From NCBI GenBank assembly GCA_041563315.1, contig JBFFNE010000001.1:1-64000 (forward strand): DNA of 64,000 bases, written 5' to 3'. A program made the translations under genes and the position numbers. Shown here piece after piece: positions 30,547 to 40,238 of this stretch. The first letter of the stretch is position 1, and every line of letters starts with the position of its first letter. The notes beneath the pieces were generated by a model that was not told the origin of the DNA, did no database searches, and saw nothing but the letters and a program-made list of their open reading frames with translations. The stretch comes from JBFEYJ01 sp041563315. GTDB lineage: Bacteria; Pseudomonadota; Gammaproteobacteria; Thiohalomonadales; Thiohalomonadaceae.

Positions 30547-32065
30547 GATGCACCTCCAGTCCCAACAGGCGGGCGACCTCTTCCCGATCACTGAAGGAAA
30601 TGCGCTGCCCACCAATCTGCTGCTCGGTCTCGTGCCCCTTTCCGGCCACCAGGATCACATCCCCCTCCCGGCCAAGGCCGACCGCATGGGCGATGGCCTG
30701 GGCACGGTCACGGTTGAGATAGATCGCATCCGGGTTCTCGATACCGCCCAGAATGTCTTCGATAATGTTGCAAGGGTTTTCACGGCGCGGATTGTCGTCG
30801 GTAATCACCACGCTGTCTGCCAACGCCTCGGCAATTTGCCCCATCTTCGGCCGTTTTTCCCGATCTCGCTCGCCACCACAGCCAAACAGGCACCACAAAC
30901 GACGGCGGGTATGCTCGCGCAGTGCGAGCAGCACGTTCTCCAGAGCATCAGGGGTATGGGCATAGTCAACCACTACCAACGGGTGCCCTGGAGCGGCAAA
31001 TCGCTCCATGCGTCCCGGCACGGTCTTCACCCTGCCGAGACGCGCAATGGCATCGTCAAACGCAAGCCCCAGCGATAGCAAGGCACCCAGTGCGGCCAGC
31101 AGGTTGGAGGCGTTGAAGCGGCCGAGCATTGTGGTCTGCAATCGACCCTCGCCCCACGGTGAGAGTACGCGCATGCTCAGGCCGGTATCGTCCAGCTGTA
31201 ACTTGTCAGCGAACAGGTCAGGATTGAGCTCCTCTCCCTCTCCGCCTTCCATGCCATAGCTGATCGCCTGCACGCCATCGGGGATGGCCGTGAGCCAGTC
31301 ACGGCCAATCGCATCATCGGCATTGATCACTGCCTTTCTCAGCCCAGGCAGCTCCAGCAAACGCCGTTTAGCAGCGGCGTAGGTTTCCATATCACCGTGA
31401 TAATCGAGATGCTCATGAGAGAGGTTGGTGAATACGGCCACATCGAAGTACAGCCCGTTAACCCGGCCTTGATCAAGGGCATGGGAAGAGACCTCCATTG
31501 CCACGTGGCGCGCGCCGGATTCAATCATCTGCGCCAATTGTTCCTGCAGGCTCACAGCATCTGGCGTGGTGTGGCCTGTCTCACTAAGTTCGCCATAGAG
31601 GCCACTGCCGAGTGTGCCGATCACACCGCAGGGAGACACTTCAGCGATAGCCTGTGCAATGAACTGGCTCACTGAGGTCTTGCCGTTGGTTCCGGTAATT
31701 CCCACCAGGGTCATTTCACGGGAAGGATGTCCATAGAAGCGGCCGGCCAGCTCACTGGCCAGCAGGTGCAAATTGTCGACCCAAAAAGCCGGAACGTCAT
31801 ACTCTGCCAGATCCCGTCCGGCGCTTTCGGCTGTCGGTTCGATAGCCACGGCGACGGCCCCTTTGGCTATGGCCTGGTCAACAAAATGAATCCCGTGTTG
31901 GGCCGTGCCGGCGCAGGCAAGAAACAGATCGCCCTCATTAATCCCTCGGCTGTCCAGGCTCAACCCTGTGACCTGCACCTCAGGGAGGTGCATCGTCCCA
32001 ACCATCCCGGCAAACAGTGTCTGCAGCCCCATGGACTCCATATGGCGGTACGCAGCAGCCATCAT
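30539..32065 (-). CDS. murE: UDP-MurNAc-L-Ala-D-Glu--meso-diaminopimelate ligase MurE
   Basis: MurE adds the third residue of the stem peptide. The motif DNPR near residues 421-424 (DDNPRRENPCNIIEDIL) is the signature for meso-diaminopimelate, so the cell wall is of the DAP type. Other motifs: LSLDSRGINEGDLFLA, ATP loop LVGITGTNGKTSVSQF, EVSSHALDQGRVNGL, FTNLSHEHLDYHGDM, VVDYAHTPDALENVL and GKGHETEQ. The 508-residue product starts at an ATG overlapping the ftsI stop by four bases. Confidence 0.97.
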   Translation of the reverse strand: MMAAAYRHMESMGLQTLFAGMVGTMHLPEVQVTGLSLDSRGINEGDLFLACAGTAQHGIHFVDQAIAKGAVAVAIEPTAESAGRDLAEYDVPAFWVDNLHLLASELAGRFYGHPSREMTLVGITGTNGKTSVSQFIAQAIAEVSPCGVIGTLGSGLYGELSETGHTTPDAVSLQEQLAQMIESGARHVAMEVSSHALDQGRVNGLYFDVAVFTNLSHEHLDYHGDMETYAAAKRRLLELPGLRKAVINADDAIGRDWLTAIPDGVQAISYGMEGGEGEELNPDLFADKLQLDDTGLSMRVLSPWGEGRLQTTMLGRFNASNLLAALGALLSLGLAFDDAIARLGRVKTVPGRMERFAAPGHPLVVVDYAHTPDALENVLLALREHTRRRLWCLFGCGGERDREKRPKMGQIAEALADSVVITDDNPRRENPCNIIEDILGGIENPDAIYLNRDRAQAIAHAVGLGREGDVILVAGKGHETEQQIGGQRISFSDREEVARLLGLEVHHG

Positions 32066-33783
32066 TTCACGCCTCCCGCCATCGCCATCTTCACGCCCTG
32101 CAGAGTTTCCAGGTTGTCCGGTGCAACATCCAACAGTCGCAAAGCCCCCTCCATGACCCGAGAGAAAACCGGTGCCGCAATAATGCCGCCGTAGTACTCC
32201 CCGTCATCGGGATGGTCCACCGCCACCACCATCGCCAGGCGGGGACGCGATGCAGGTGCCATACCGGCAAAGAGGGAAATGTAGTGATCCTCGTTATAGC
32301 CACTGTCGCCTGCCTTACGCACAGTACCGGTCTTTCCCGCCACCCGATAACCAGCCACCTTGGCGCGGGTGCCGGTACCGCCTTCCTGTACAGCCCGCAC
32401 CAGCATCTCGCGCACCTGCTGCGCTACCTTCGGGTCAACAACTTGGTGACCCCGCGGCAACTCATTCCTGTCGAGTTTGAAAAAGCTCGTCGGATACTGT
32501 TTGCCATCGTTACCCAAAGTGGCATAGGCGCCAGCAAGCTGCAGCGGAGTGACCGACAGACCGTACCCATACGAGATGGTCGCCAGCTGCACGTCACGCC
32601 AATCCTGATACGGATTGAGCAACCCAGCGACCTCACCGGGGAAACCACTACCTGTGTCATAGCCAAAGCCGAAGCGGGAAAGCATGTCCCACAGCGCGCG
32701 CGATTCCAGTGCGAGAGCGATACGGCTGGCGCCTACATTACTGGACTTCTGGATCACCGTGGAGACATCGATCGTGCCATAATCGTGGCTGTCACGAATG
32801 GTAAAACCACCCAGACGCATCATGCCCGGACTCGTATCTACCAGTGTGTTAGGACGAAATCGCCCGCTCTCAAGTGCGGCCGAGATAGTAAATGGTTTCA
32901 TGGTTGAGCCGGGCTCGAACACGTCAGTGACCGCCCGGTTACGATACCGTGAGCTGGCGAGATCACTGCGATTATTCGGGTTATAGGCCGGCTGGTTAAC
33001 CATTGCCAGCACCTCACCAGTGGTCACATCCAGCACGACCGCAGACCCGGCCTTGGCATGATGGCGCTGCACTGCCGCCTTGAGTTCGCGGTAAGCCAGA
33101 TACTGCACGCGCCGGTCAATACTCAGTCTCAGCTCATCCCCCGCGCGCGGCTCACTGATACTCTCTACATTCTCGACGATGCGCCCGAGCCGATCCTTGA
33201 TTACCCTTTTGCTACCCGGTGTGCCACGAAGGCGCTCATCCATCATGAGCTCGATCCCTTCCTGGCCTGCATCATCGATATTGGTAAAACCGACCACATG
33301 CGCAACCACCTCCCCCATCGGGTAGTAGCGACGATACTCCGGTTGCAGCGCCACACCAGGAATGCCCAGCGCCATGACCTCCGCGGCCATTTCAGGCTTA
33401 ACATGTCTGCGCAAATAAACAAACTCGCGGTCCATGCGCCGAGCCAGTTGCTGCTCAAGCTCATTTGCTGACATTTCCAGCAATCGTGCAAGCATAGGCC
33501 AGGATTCACGGGCCTGCGCCAGCTCCTGAGGGTTGGCCCAGACCGATTGCACCGGTGTACTGATAGCCAGTGGTTCACCATTGCGGTCGGTAATCATGCC
33601 GCGGTGGGCAGGTATCGCGACAGTGCGCAGGTAGCGGGCATCCCCCTGTCCCTGCAGGAAATCACGCTGGTTAATATTGAGGTCACCCATCCGCCAGACC
33701 AGCGCAACAACACCCAGCAGCAGTACTCCCTTAACAAAGTGCAGGCGCTGAGGATAAACGAAGATGTTCTTATCGATACTCAT
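32062..33783 (-). CDS. ftsI: Septal transpeptidase FtsI (PBP3)
   Basis: FtsI cross-links peptidoglycan at the septum and is a beta-lactam target. The 573-residue protein has a cytoplasmic start, a membrane segment (VLLLGVVALVWRM), a dimerisation/pedestal domain and the transpeptidase domain with catalytic STMK in EPGSTMKPF near residue 293, SSN in QKSSNVGASRI near 345 and KTGT in VAGKTGTVRKAG near 483. All three active-site motifs are intact. It overlaps ftsL and murE by four bases each. Confidence 0.97.
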   Translation of the reverse strand: MSIDKNIFVYPQRLHFVKGVLLLGVVALVWRMGDLNINQRDFLQGQGDARYLRTVAIPAHRGMITDRNGEPLAISTPVQSVWANPQELAQARESWPMLARLLEMSANELEQQLARRMDREFVYLRRHVKPEMAAEVMALGIPGVALQPEYRRYYPMGEVVAHVVGFTNIDDAGQEGIELMMDERLRGTPGSKRVIKDRLGRIVENVESISEPRAGDELRLSIDRRVQYLAYRELKAAVQRHHAKAGSAVVLDVTTGEVLAMVNQPAYNPNNRSDLASSRYRNRAVTDVFEPGSTMKPFTISAALESGRFRPNTLVDTSPGMMRLGGFTIRDSHDYGTIDVSTVIQKSSNVGASRIALALESRALWDMLSRFGFGYDTGSGFPGEVAGLLNPYQDWRDVQLATISYGYGLSVTPLQLAGAYATLGNDGKQYPTSFFKLDRNELPRGHQVVDPKVAQQVREMLVRAVQEGGTGTRAKVAGYRVAGKTGTVRKAGDSGYNEDHYISLFAGMAPASRPRLAMVVAVDHPDDGEYYGGIIAAPVFSRVMEGALRLLDVAPDNLETLQGVKMAMAGGVK

Positions 33784-34043
33784 GGACGCACGATTACCAC
33801 CGACCCCGCAGAGGGGTTGACCATATCCAGTTTGTTGTTAGCGATTTGCTCAATTCTTCCATGGGTCGCCCACGTACTCTGCTCCAGTTGCAGGCGGCCC
33901 CACTCGGCACTCAATTCATCCCTGGTCTTCTGCAGCCCCTGCAGCGCGACAAACAGTTTGCGCGACTCGTGGGTGCTGAATACCACCCCCATGGCGGTCG
34001 ACAACAACGCGGCTGCCAGGCCGAAAATAAAGAGGCGGCCCAT
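33780..34043 (-). CDS. ftsL: Cell division protein FtsL
   Basis: This 87-residue bitopic protein has one membrane segment near residues 3-22 followed by a coiled-coil/leucine-zipper stretch (LQKTRDELSAEWGRLQLEQ), as in FtsL. With FtsB and FtsQ it activates FtsWI. Sequence is poorly conserved in this family, so position between rsmH and ftsI is an important part of the call. Its start overlaps the rsmH stop by one base and its stop overlaps ftsI by four. Confidence 0.94.
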   Translation of the reverse strand: MGRLFIFGLAAALLSTAMGVVFSTHESRKLFVALQGLQKTRDELSAEWGRLQLEQSTWATHGRIEQIANNKLDMVNPSAGSVVIVRP

Positions 34044-34978
34044 CAGGCGAGCCGCTCCGCTACACGAAGGACGGCGCTGCGGGCTCGCGGATTTTCCGCC
34101 AGCTCCGCCATGCCAGCACGAATATCCTTACCCACCGCACGCAGGCGACGATTCAGCTGAGCATCGGTTACCGGCAGGCCGGGCGGGAAGTCCCCACCAC
34201 GAGCCTCATCACGGATAAAGCGCTTTACCCGGCGATCTTCCAGTGAATGGAAACTGATCAGCGCCAACCGCCCTCCCGGGGCAAGCATCTCCACAGACTG
34301 CGCCAGCACCTGCTCCAACTCATCCAGCTCAGCATTGATGAAGATACGGATCGCCTGGAAGCTGCGGGTAGCGGGGTGTTTGTCCTTTTCCCACTTAGGG
34401 TTGGCCTCAGCGACGATTTTGGCTAGCCGCGCTGTGGTGGTGATCGGTGACTGTGCGCGCTCATGCAGAATGGCCCGGGCAATACGCTTGGCAAAACGTT
34501 CCTCGCCATACTCCTTGAGTACCATGGCGATCTCATTTTCACTGGCCTTGGCCAGCCATTCAGCGGCGCTGTGGCCACTGTCCGGGTCCATGCGCATGTC
34601 GAGCGGACCATCATGGCGGAAGCTGAAGCCACGGGTCGGATCATCCAGCTGGGGTGAGGAGACCCCAAGGTCAAGCAGGATCCCGTCGACCCTCCCCTTC
34701 CATCCCCGTTTCTCCACTTCCTGCCCAAGCATGGTGTAGCTCCCCCGTACAATGCTGAACCGGTGGTCGCCGGCAAACATGTTCTGCGCCACAGCAACCG
34801 CTTGCGGATCCTTGTCCATCGCCAGCAGATAACCGTTTTCGTTCAGGTGTGCCAGGATCGCAGCACTGTGGCCACCCCGGCCAAAGGTTCCATCCAGGTA
34901 GATTCCGTCGGGGCGGATATTCAATGCCTCCAGCACCTCATCCAGGAGAACCGGGCGATGTTCGAATTGCTCCACCAT
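34043..34978 (-). CDS. rsmH: 16S rRNA m4C1402 methyltransferase RsmH (MraW)
   Basis: RsmH methylates N4 of C1402 in the ribosomal P site. The 311-residue protein begins [13 protein letters not shown] and has the SAM-binding motif [37 protein letters not shown], quoted in part, [11 protein letters not shown] and a C-terminal [15 protein letters not shown]. The length is typical. It follows mraZ with only two bases between, and ftsL begins on its stop codon. Confidence 0.97.
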   Translation of the reverse strand: MVEQFEHRPVLLDEVLEALNIRPDGIYLDGTFGRGGHSAAILAHLNENGYLLAMDKDPQAVAVAQNMFAGDHRFSIVRGSYTMLGQEVEKRGWKGRVDGILLDLGVSSPQLDDPTRGFSFRHDGPLDMRMDPDSGHSAAEWLAKASENEIAMVLKEYGEERFAKRIARAILHERAQSPITTTARLAKIVAEANPKWEKDKHPATRSFQAIRIFINAELDELEQVLAQSVEMLAPGGRLALISFHSLEDRRVKRFIRDEARGGDFPPGLPVTDAQLNRRLRAVGKDIRAGMAELAENPRARSAVLRVAERLA

Positions 34979-34980
34979 GA

Positions 34981-35439
34981 CTAAAGCGAGAGCGACTCGA
35001 GTTCAGCGGGCAGTTCACCCTCATCCAGCGCGCTCTCAGCCTCCCAGGCCTCGCTGCGGCTGTCCCAGGTTTCTTCATCCCACAGTTCGAATTTTTTCCC
35101 TTGACCTATCATCACCACCTTTTTCTCCAGGTTGGCGTGTTTACGCAGCTTAGGGGGAATGAGGATACGACCGTTGCCGTCCAGCTCGACGTCGGTGGCG
35201 TTACCCATGAGCCGACGCTTCACCATTGCAGACTTGGTTTTGAAACTGGAGAGGTCATCAAGTTTCTGTTGAATGATTTCCCATTCGGGCAGGGGATAGA
35301 TCGCCAGACACTTTTCGGCGATGTCGACGGTGATCACCAAGTGGCCGGCGCAACGACCCATCAAGCGCTCGCGATAACGCGTCGGCATGGCCATGCGACC
35401 TTTGGTATCGAGACTGAGCTCAGTGACTCCCCGAAACAC
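34981..35439 (-). CDS. mraZ: Transcriptional regulator MraZ
   Basis: MraZ is the DNA-binding protein at the head of dcw clusters; it forms a ring and represses its own operon in E. coli. The two AbrB-like halves are visible, each with the D..GR core: [17 protein letters not shown] near residues 9-25 and [17 protein letters not shown] in the second half. The C-terminal tail is acidic. Three MraZ boxes lie just upstream of its start, so autoregulation is likely here too. The product has 152 residues. Confidence 0.97.
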   Translation of the reverse strand: MFRGVTELSLDTKGRMAMPTRYRERLMGRCAGHLVITVDIAEKCLAIYPLPEWEIIQQKLDDLSSFKTKSAMVKRRLMGNATDVELDGNGRILIPPKLRKHANLEKKVVMIGQGKKFELWDEETWDSRSEAWEAESALDEGELPAELESLSL

Positions 35440-35471
35440 GCTTTGACGCCCCCCTTAGGCAGAACTCCGTT

Positions 35472-35496
35472 TCCCACAATGATCCACTTCCTCCCA
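35472..35496 (-). promoter_or_regulatory. MraZ operator: three direct repeats with 10-bp period
   Basis: On the minus strand TGGGA, five bases, TGGAT, five bases, TGGGA occur at 35492-35496, 35482-35486 and 35472-35476. The 10-bp spacing on one helix face matches the known MraZ boxes (TGGGN repeats). They sit downstream of the -10 box and upstream of mraZ, where binding would block transcription of the whole cluster. Confidence 0.88.
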
Positions 35497-35505
35497 CATT
35501 TTTAC

Positions 35506-35535
35506 ACTATAGGTAGGGACAGGGCTGACTGTCAA
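35506..35535 (-). promoter_or_regulatory. Sigma70 promoter of the dcw cluster (Pmra)
   Basis: A perfect -35 TTGACA (35530-35535) and a -10 TATAGT (35506-35511) are 18 bp apart on the minus strand. Transcription would start near 35499, immediately before the MraZ boxes. The genes downstream are packed so tightly that this is probably the main promoter for mraZ through at least the mur genes. Confidence 0.85.
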
Positions 35536-35674
35536 GCCTATTGCTGCCAGGAAATCCAAAATTCCTGCTTATTTCACAATAACTTACAGAATGTGGAGAT
35601 GAGTGGAGACCGGTGCCTCAAAGCGGACAGCGAAGGAACTTTATCGAATCAAAAGGTTGGTCATTAAAGTTAAT

Positions 35675-35696
35675 GTAAAACCTCAGGATTGAGGTT
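35675..35696 (-). terminator. Terminator of rnpB
   Basis: On the minus strand AACCTCA, loop ATCC, TGAGGTT form a 7-bp stem followed by TTTTACATT. It lies about 20 bases past the expected 3' end of RNase P RNA and upstream of the dcw promoter. Confidence 0.7.
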
Positions 35697-35716
35697 AGAA
35701 ATGAGGAAAATGTAGA

Positions 35717-36068
35717 GGTGGGAGCCGGCCATAAGCCGGGTTCTGTCGTGGACAGCCATTCATCTGCGATGTCCGTCACCGGACACCTGAAGCGACCTAC
35801 CCGGGAGCGATGCGGGCCACACCATTGCTCCCCTATTTGGTCTTGCTCCGGGTGGGGTTTTCCTAGCCACCGAGTGTTACCACCGGCGCGGTGCGCTCTT
35901 ACCGCACCATTTCAACCTTACCTGTGCTCCCGAAGGAGCCATCGGCGGTATATTTTCTGCTGCACTTTCCGTCGGCTCGCGCCGCCCAGGCGTTACCTGG
36001 CACCCTGCCCTATGGAGCCCGGACTTTCCTCCGTATTCGAAAATACAGCGGCTGCCAGGCCGACTCCC
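35717..36068 (-). ncRNA. rnpB: RNase P RNA, bacterial type A
   Basis: RnpB is the catalytic RNA that matures tRNA 5' ends. Read on the minus strand, the conserved cores are all present: GAGGAAAGTCCGGGCTCC, CAGGGTGCCAGGTAACGCC, GGTAAGAGCGCACCG, CACCCGGAGCAAGACCAAATA and near the 3' end GACAGAACCCGGCTTAT. The ends were set by the P1 helix: GGGAGTCGGCC at 36058-36068 pairs over 11 bp with GGCCGGCTCCC at 35720-35730. Length about 352 nt is normal. Exact ends are uncertain by a few bases. Confidence 0.97.
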
Positions 36069-36075
36069 GGTGCAT

Positions 36076-36104
36076 AAGATACGCCTTACTGGGAAAAGTT
36101 CCAA
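36076..36104 (-). promoter_or_regulatory. Promoter of rnpB
   Basis: TTGGAA (36099-36104) and TATCTT (36076-36081) on the minus strand are separated by 17 bp, and the -10 box ends seven bases before the predicted RNA 5' end at 36068. Position makes this convincing although each hexamer matches consensus at only four bases. Confidence 0.7.
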
Positions 36105-36192
36105 TATTATGAGACATAAGAGCCCATAGATGCGGGGCGGGAAAAAAATTCGTGGGAAGGAGCTCAACGCGAGTAGCTTCAGATATCAAAGC

Positions 36193-36207
36193 GTGCGCCT
36201 AGCGCAC
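36193..36207 (-). repeat. Small inverted repeat downstream of rsmI
   Basis: GTGCGC, three bases, GCGCAC form a 6-bp stem in the 182-bp gap between rsmI and rnpB. There is no T-run on the minus side beyond CTTTG, so as a terminator for rsmI it is weak. Flanking GGAAGGA and TCCTTCC could extend it into a larger imperfect structure. Confidence 0.4.
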
Positions 36208-36250
36208 TCCGCTCCTTGTATCCTTCCTTCTCGACTTTCGTGTCTGTTTT

Positions 36251-37096
36251 TTAGTCCTGCTGGCGCTCGAGCAAAAACTTGTACAGGGCGTTCTTCTTCT
36301 CGCCACTGATCTGCGCCGCCAAGGCAGCAGCCTGTTTCAGAGGCAGTTCATCGGCCAGCAGCCCAGCGATACGACAGGCTTCAGGATCGATGCCTTCTGC
36401 GCTATCTTCATTGCCATGCACTAGTAGTACGAACTCACCTTTTTGCTGATTGCTATCTCCCGCCACCCACTCAAGCAAGCTGCCGAGGCTATCGTGACGG
36501 ACGGTCTCGAAGGTTTTAGTCAGCTCTCGTGCCACCACGGCCTGACGCGCCTCGCCAAACACCGCCACCATATCGGTAAGGCTATCGAGGATGCGGTGTG
36601 GTGACTCATAGAATGTCAGAGTACGCCGTTCCTGGCGCAGAGACTCCAGCAGCTTACGCCGCGCGCCCCCCTTGGCGGGAAGAAACCCCTCAAAACTGAA
36701 ACGATCGGTCGGCAGGCCGCTAACCGAAAGAGCGGCGATCAATGCGCTGGCGCCAGGAACCGGCACAACCCGAATCCCCGCCCGCTGCGCCTCGCCCACC
36801 AGCACATAGCCTGGATCGCTAATCAGTGGCGTGCCAGCATCGGAGATAAGGGCAATATTCTCCCCGGAAGTCAAGCGCTGCAACAAGGCAGCTACCTTCT
36901 GACGCTCATTATGCTCATGCAGCGACAGCATGGGTGTCGTGATGGCAAAATGGCGCATCAAGCCGGCACTGTGGCGGGTGTCTTCAGCGGCGATACGATC
37001 CACCTGCTGTAACACCTCCACCGCCCTGGATGTCATATCACCAAGGTTGCCAATGGGCGTTGCCACCACATAAAGAATTCCCGCTTCAATTGACAT
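36251..37096 (-). CDS. rsmI: 16S rRNA 2'-O-methyltransferase RsmI
   Basis: RsmI methylates the ribose of C1402, the same nucleotide that RsmH modifies. The tetrapyrrole-methylase fold is seen in LYVVATPIGNLGDMTSRAVE, AAEDTRHSAGLMRHF, LISDAGTPLISDPGYVL, VPVPGASALIAALSVSGL and FYESPHRILDSL. ATG at 37096 (MSIEAGIL, 281 residues) is taken as start, with GGGGTGG upstream; the frame is open to 37147. It diverges from lpoA, and rnpB lies downstream. Confidence 0.95.
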   Translation of the reverse strand: MSIEAGILYVVATPIGNLGDMTSRAVEVLQQVDRIAAEDTRHSAGLMRHFAITTPMLSLHEHNERQKVAALLQRLTSGENIALISDAGTPLISDPGYVLVGEAQRAGIRVVPVPGASALIAALSVSGLPTDRFSFEGFLPAKGGARRKLLESLRQERRTLTFYESPHRILDSLTDMVAVFGEARQAVVARELTKTFETVRHDSLGSLLEWVAGDSNQQKGEFVLLVHGNEDSAEGIDPEACRIAGLLADELPLKQAAALAAQISGEKKNALYKFLLERQQD

Positions 37097-37320
37097 GCCG
37101 CCACCCCGCCAAGATACTGTGCAATTTGCAAGACCAGTTTCATTCATCTGGAAGCTGTCTCAAAATCAGGGGCCGCGCATTGAAATGTAACGCAAGTCTG
37201 CCAGAAAAGGGGATTATTCAACGTAAATGAGTACCAGATCAGGGTTCGTACCCTCTATCTACGTGTATAAACCATTTTGAGTTACTTCTACCAAGCCGGA
37301 ATATCCTACACTCTTTAACC

Positions 37321-39210
37321 ATGCAAAAGCTGCTATTCACTCTCACCCTTATCGTACTGCTGTTCGGCTGTGCGGAAAAACCGATGCGCCAGGTGCTGGA
37401 TCCATCCAAAGATAAACCTGGTGCGGCACAGCAGGCACTCGACACCGGTAACTACTATTTAGCCATTCAGTTGTTCAATCGGCTGGCTGAAGAGAGTACA
37501 CCTCCCAAGCGTTATCAGTATCAGTACGGCGCCGCCCAGGCCATGTTCAATGCGGGGCTGGGGCAACAGGCAGGGCAAATACTAGAGCAAATGCCAGCCG
37601 CCCAACTGCCCCTCACGCTGAGACTGCAGCGTCAGCTGTTACAAGCGGAAATCCCTCTTAAGCGTGACCCCGAGCTTAGCCTTACCCTATTGCATAAACC
37701 CGCTGTCGCCGAAGTACAGCTGCCCGACCGAGTGGATCTGTATGCCAATTTTCATCTGCTGCGTGCCCGTGCTTTCGGTCGCCTAGGTAAACACCTGGAA
37801 AACGCGCGCGAATATATCCTGCGGGAACTCTATTTAGCGGCTCCGTCCGCCATTGAGACTAACCAGCTGGCTATCTGGCAATCGCTCTCCCTTCTGACTT
37901 CGGAAACATTAAGCCAATCGCGCAGACAGCCACCACCAGACGCGCTCAGCGGCTGGGTCGAGCTGGTCATCATAGCCAAGGATTACAGCCTCACTCCTAC
38001 TGAGGTTCAGCAGCGGCTCAACACCTGGCGTTCACGCTATACCGGTCATCCTGCCAGCGAACAGATTCTCACACTGTTGCTCGAACGTAGCCGCGAGTTG
38101 ACCACGCGTCCCAGCAATATCGCTCTATTGCTGCCACTTAGCGGTCGTTATGCCAGTGCAGCCGAAGCCGCGCTCGATGGTATTTTTGCTGCCTATTATC
38201 AAGACCCCCAACGTGACAACATTACCCTGCGCATCTATGACATCGGCGATCAGCCTAGCCAAGCTCTACTCTCCTACCAACAGGCTGTAGTGGAAGGTGC
38301 AGAATTTGTCATCGGTCCGCTGGACAAAACGGCCGTGGTCGAACTGGCGCGCCAGCAAGAGTTACCTGTCCCGGCACTCGCCCTGAACTACACAGAGACC
38401 GCCGCCAACCCGAATCTCTACCAATTTGCCCTTGCTCCTGAAGATGAAGCCAGAGAAGTTGCCGAACGGGCTTGGCAGGAAGGGTATCGTCAAGCAGCGG
38501 TCATGGTCCCTACTTCGCCATTAGGAGAACGCCTGAACAGCGCCTTTACCGAACGATGGCAGGAGCTTGGAGGGCTGGTTGTTGCTGAGAGCCAATACAG
38601 TGCTGACAGCAATGACTTTTCCGGCCCGATCAAAGCCCTGCTGAAAATTGATGACAGCGAGTTTCGTAAACGTCGCGTACAACAGCTGTTTGGGAAAAGT
38701 CTGGAATTTATCCCAAGACGTCGCCAGGATATTGACTTTGTTTTCCTGGCTGCATATCCACAGCCCGCACGTCTGCTGCGGCCACAACTGAAATTCCATC
38801 ACGCCGGGGACTTGCCGATCCTGGCCACCTCGCACCTCTACAGCGGTGTCACCGATCGTAATGCAGATCGAGATTTGGACGACATCCTTTTCTGTGACAT
38901 GCCCTGGACCCTGGATGCCCAGAGCCCCATGCAGGACTTGCGCAAACAGGATGAATTGAAGTCGCACCGCGACCAGCTGCAACGTCTGGTGGCATTGGGT
39001 GTCGATGCGTACCAATTGGTGTCGCTGATATCGATGCTCGAGAGCCACCCCTACGAACGCTATCATGGCGAAACCGGTAACCTGCACCTGGGTGACGATC
39101 GACGCGTTCTCCGCCAGCTGCTATGGGCTCGTTTCGAACGGGGACAACCCAAGCTACTCCAGGAAAGCATCATGGATGATACCCCGCGTGAATGGCAAAA
39201 GCCGGATTGA
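37321..39210 (+). CDS. lpoA: Outer-membrane lipoprotein LpoA, activator of PBP1A
   Basis: LpoA sits in the outer membrane and reaches through the periplasm to stimulate PBP1A. The signal peptide ends in the lipobox LFGC (Cys near residue 17). The N-terminal third is helical with TPR-like repeats (DTGNYYLAIQLFNRLAEES), and from about residue 265 the LppC domain with a periplasmic-binding fold begins (NIALLLPLSGRYASAAEAALDG, VIGPLDKTAVVELA, LALNYTE). Length (629 residues) fits the family. The yraN gene overlaps its 3' end by 35 bases. Confidence 0.93.
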   Translation: MQKLLFTLTLIVLLFGCAEKPMRQVLDPSKDKPGAAQQALDTGNYYLAIQLFNRLAEESTPPKRYQYQYGAAQAMFNAGLGQQAGQILEQMPAAQLPLTLRLQRQLLQAEIPLKRDPELSLTLLHKPAVAEVQLPDRVDLYANFHLLRARAFGRLGKHLENAREYILRELYLAAPSAIETNQLAIWQSLSLLTSETLSQSRRQPPPDALSGWVELVIIAKDYSLTPTEVQQRLNTWRSRYTGHPASEQILTLLLERSRELTTRPSNIALLLPLSGRYASAAEAALDGIFAAYYQDPQRDNITLRIYDIGDQPSQALLSYQQAVVEGAEFVIGPLDKTAVVELARQQELPVPALALNYTETAANPNLYQFALAPEDEAREVAERAWQEGYRQAAVMVPTSPLGERLNSAFTERWQELGGLVVAESQYSADSNDFSGPIKALLKIDDSEFRKRRVQQLFGKSLEFIPRRRQDIDFVFLAAYPQPARLLRPQLKFHHAGDLPILATSHLYSGVTDRNADRDLDDILFCDMPWTLDAQSPMQDLRKQDELKSHRDQLQRLVALGVDAYQLVSLISMLESHPYERYHGETGNLHLGDDRRVLRQLLWARFERGQPKLLQESIMDDTPREWQKPD

Positions 39211-39559
39211 ACAAGGGCAGGAAGCGGAACAACGGGCTGCCGAGTACCTGTGTCGTCAGGGGCTCAAACCGCTTGCACGCAACTATCGCTGTCGCAGCGG
39301 CGAAATCGATCTTATTATGCAAAGCCACGACAGCCTTGTCTTTGTTGAGGTCCGTTTCCGCCGTCATACCGGTTTTGGTGGAGCGGCGGCCAGTGTTGAC
39401 CGCCGCAAACAGCAACGGTTGCTGGCCACAGCCCAGTATTACCTGCAAAAAAACCAGGCCTTTAACCAACCTTGTCGTTTCGATGTCGTGGCGGTAGTGC
39501 CCGGCTCGGACGGAACCCTCAGCTTTGACTGGATTAAAAATGCCTTCGAACTGGATTGA
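39176..39559 (+). CDS. yraN: YraN family protein (UPF0102, nuclease-like fold)
   Basis: The 127-residue protein carries the UPF0102 pattern: GQEAEQRAAEYLCRQGLKPL, NYRCRSGEIDLIMQ and LVFVEVRFRRHTGFGGAA, with R-E-D and E-V-(K/R) residues of a restriction-endonuclease-like core. Function is not established for the family. ATG at 39176 lies inside the end of lpoA with AGGAA upstream; GTG at 39188 is another possible start. It is followed by diaA seven bases later, as in many gammaproteobacteria. Confidence 0.9.
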   Translation: MIPRVNGKSRIEQGQEAEQRAAEYLCRQGLKPLARNYRCRSGEIDLIMQSHDSLVFVEVRFRRHTGFGGAAASVDRRKQQRLLATAQYYLQKNQAFNQPCRFDVVAVVPGSDGTLSFDWIKNAFELD

Positions 39560-40162
<603 letters not shown>

Positions 40163-40238
40163 GCCGACCACTTCGGCTACCCGGCATCACATTCCCTCCC
40201 GGCCCCAGTGCCTGCCATTCGCCCTTCGATCACCGCGC

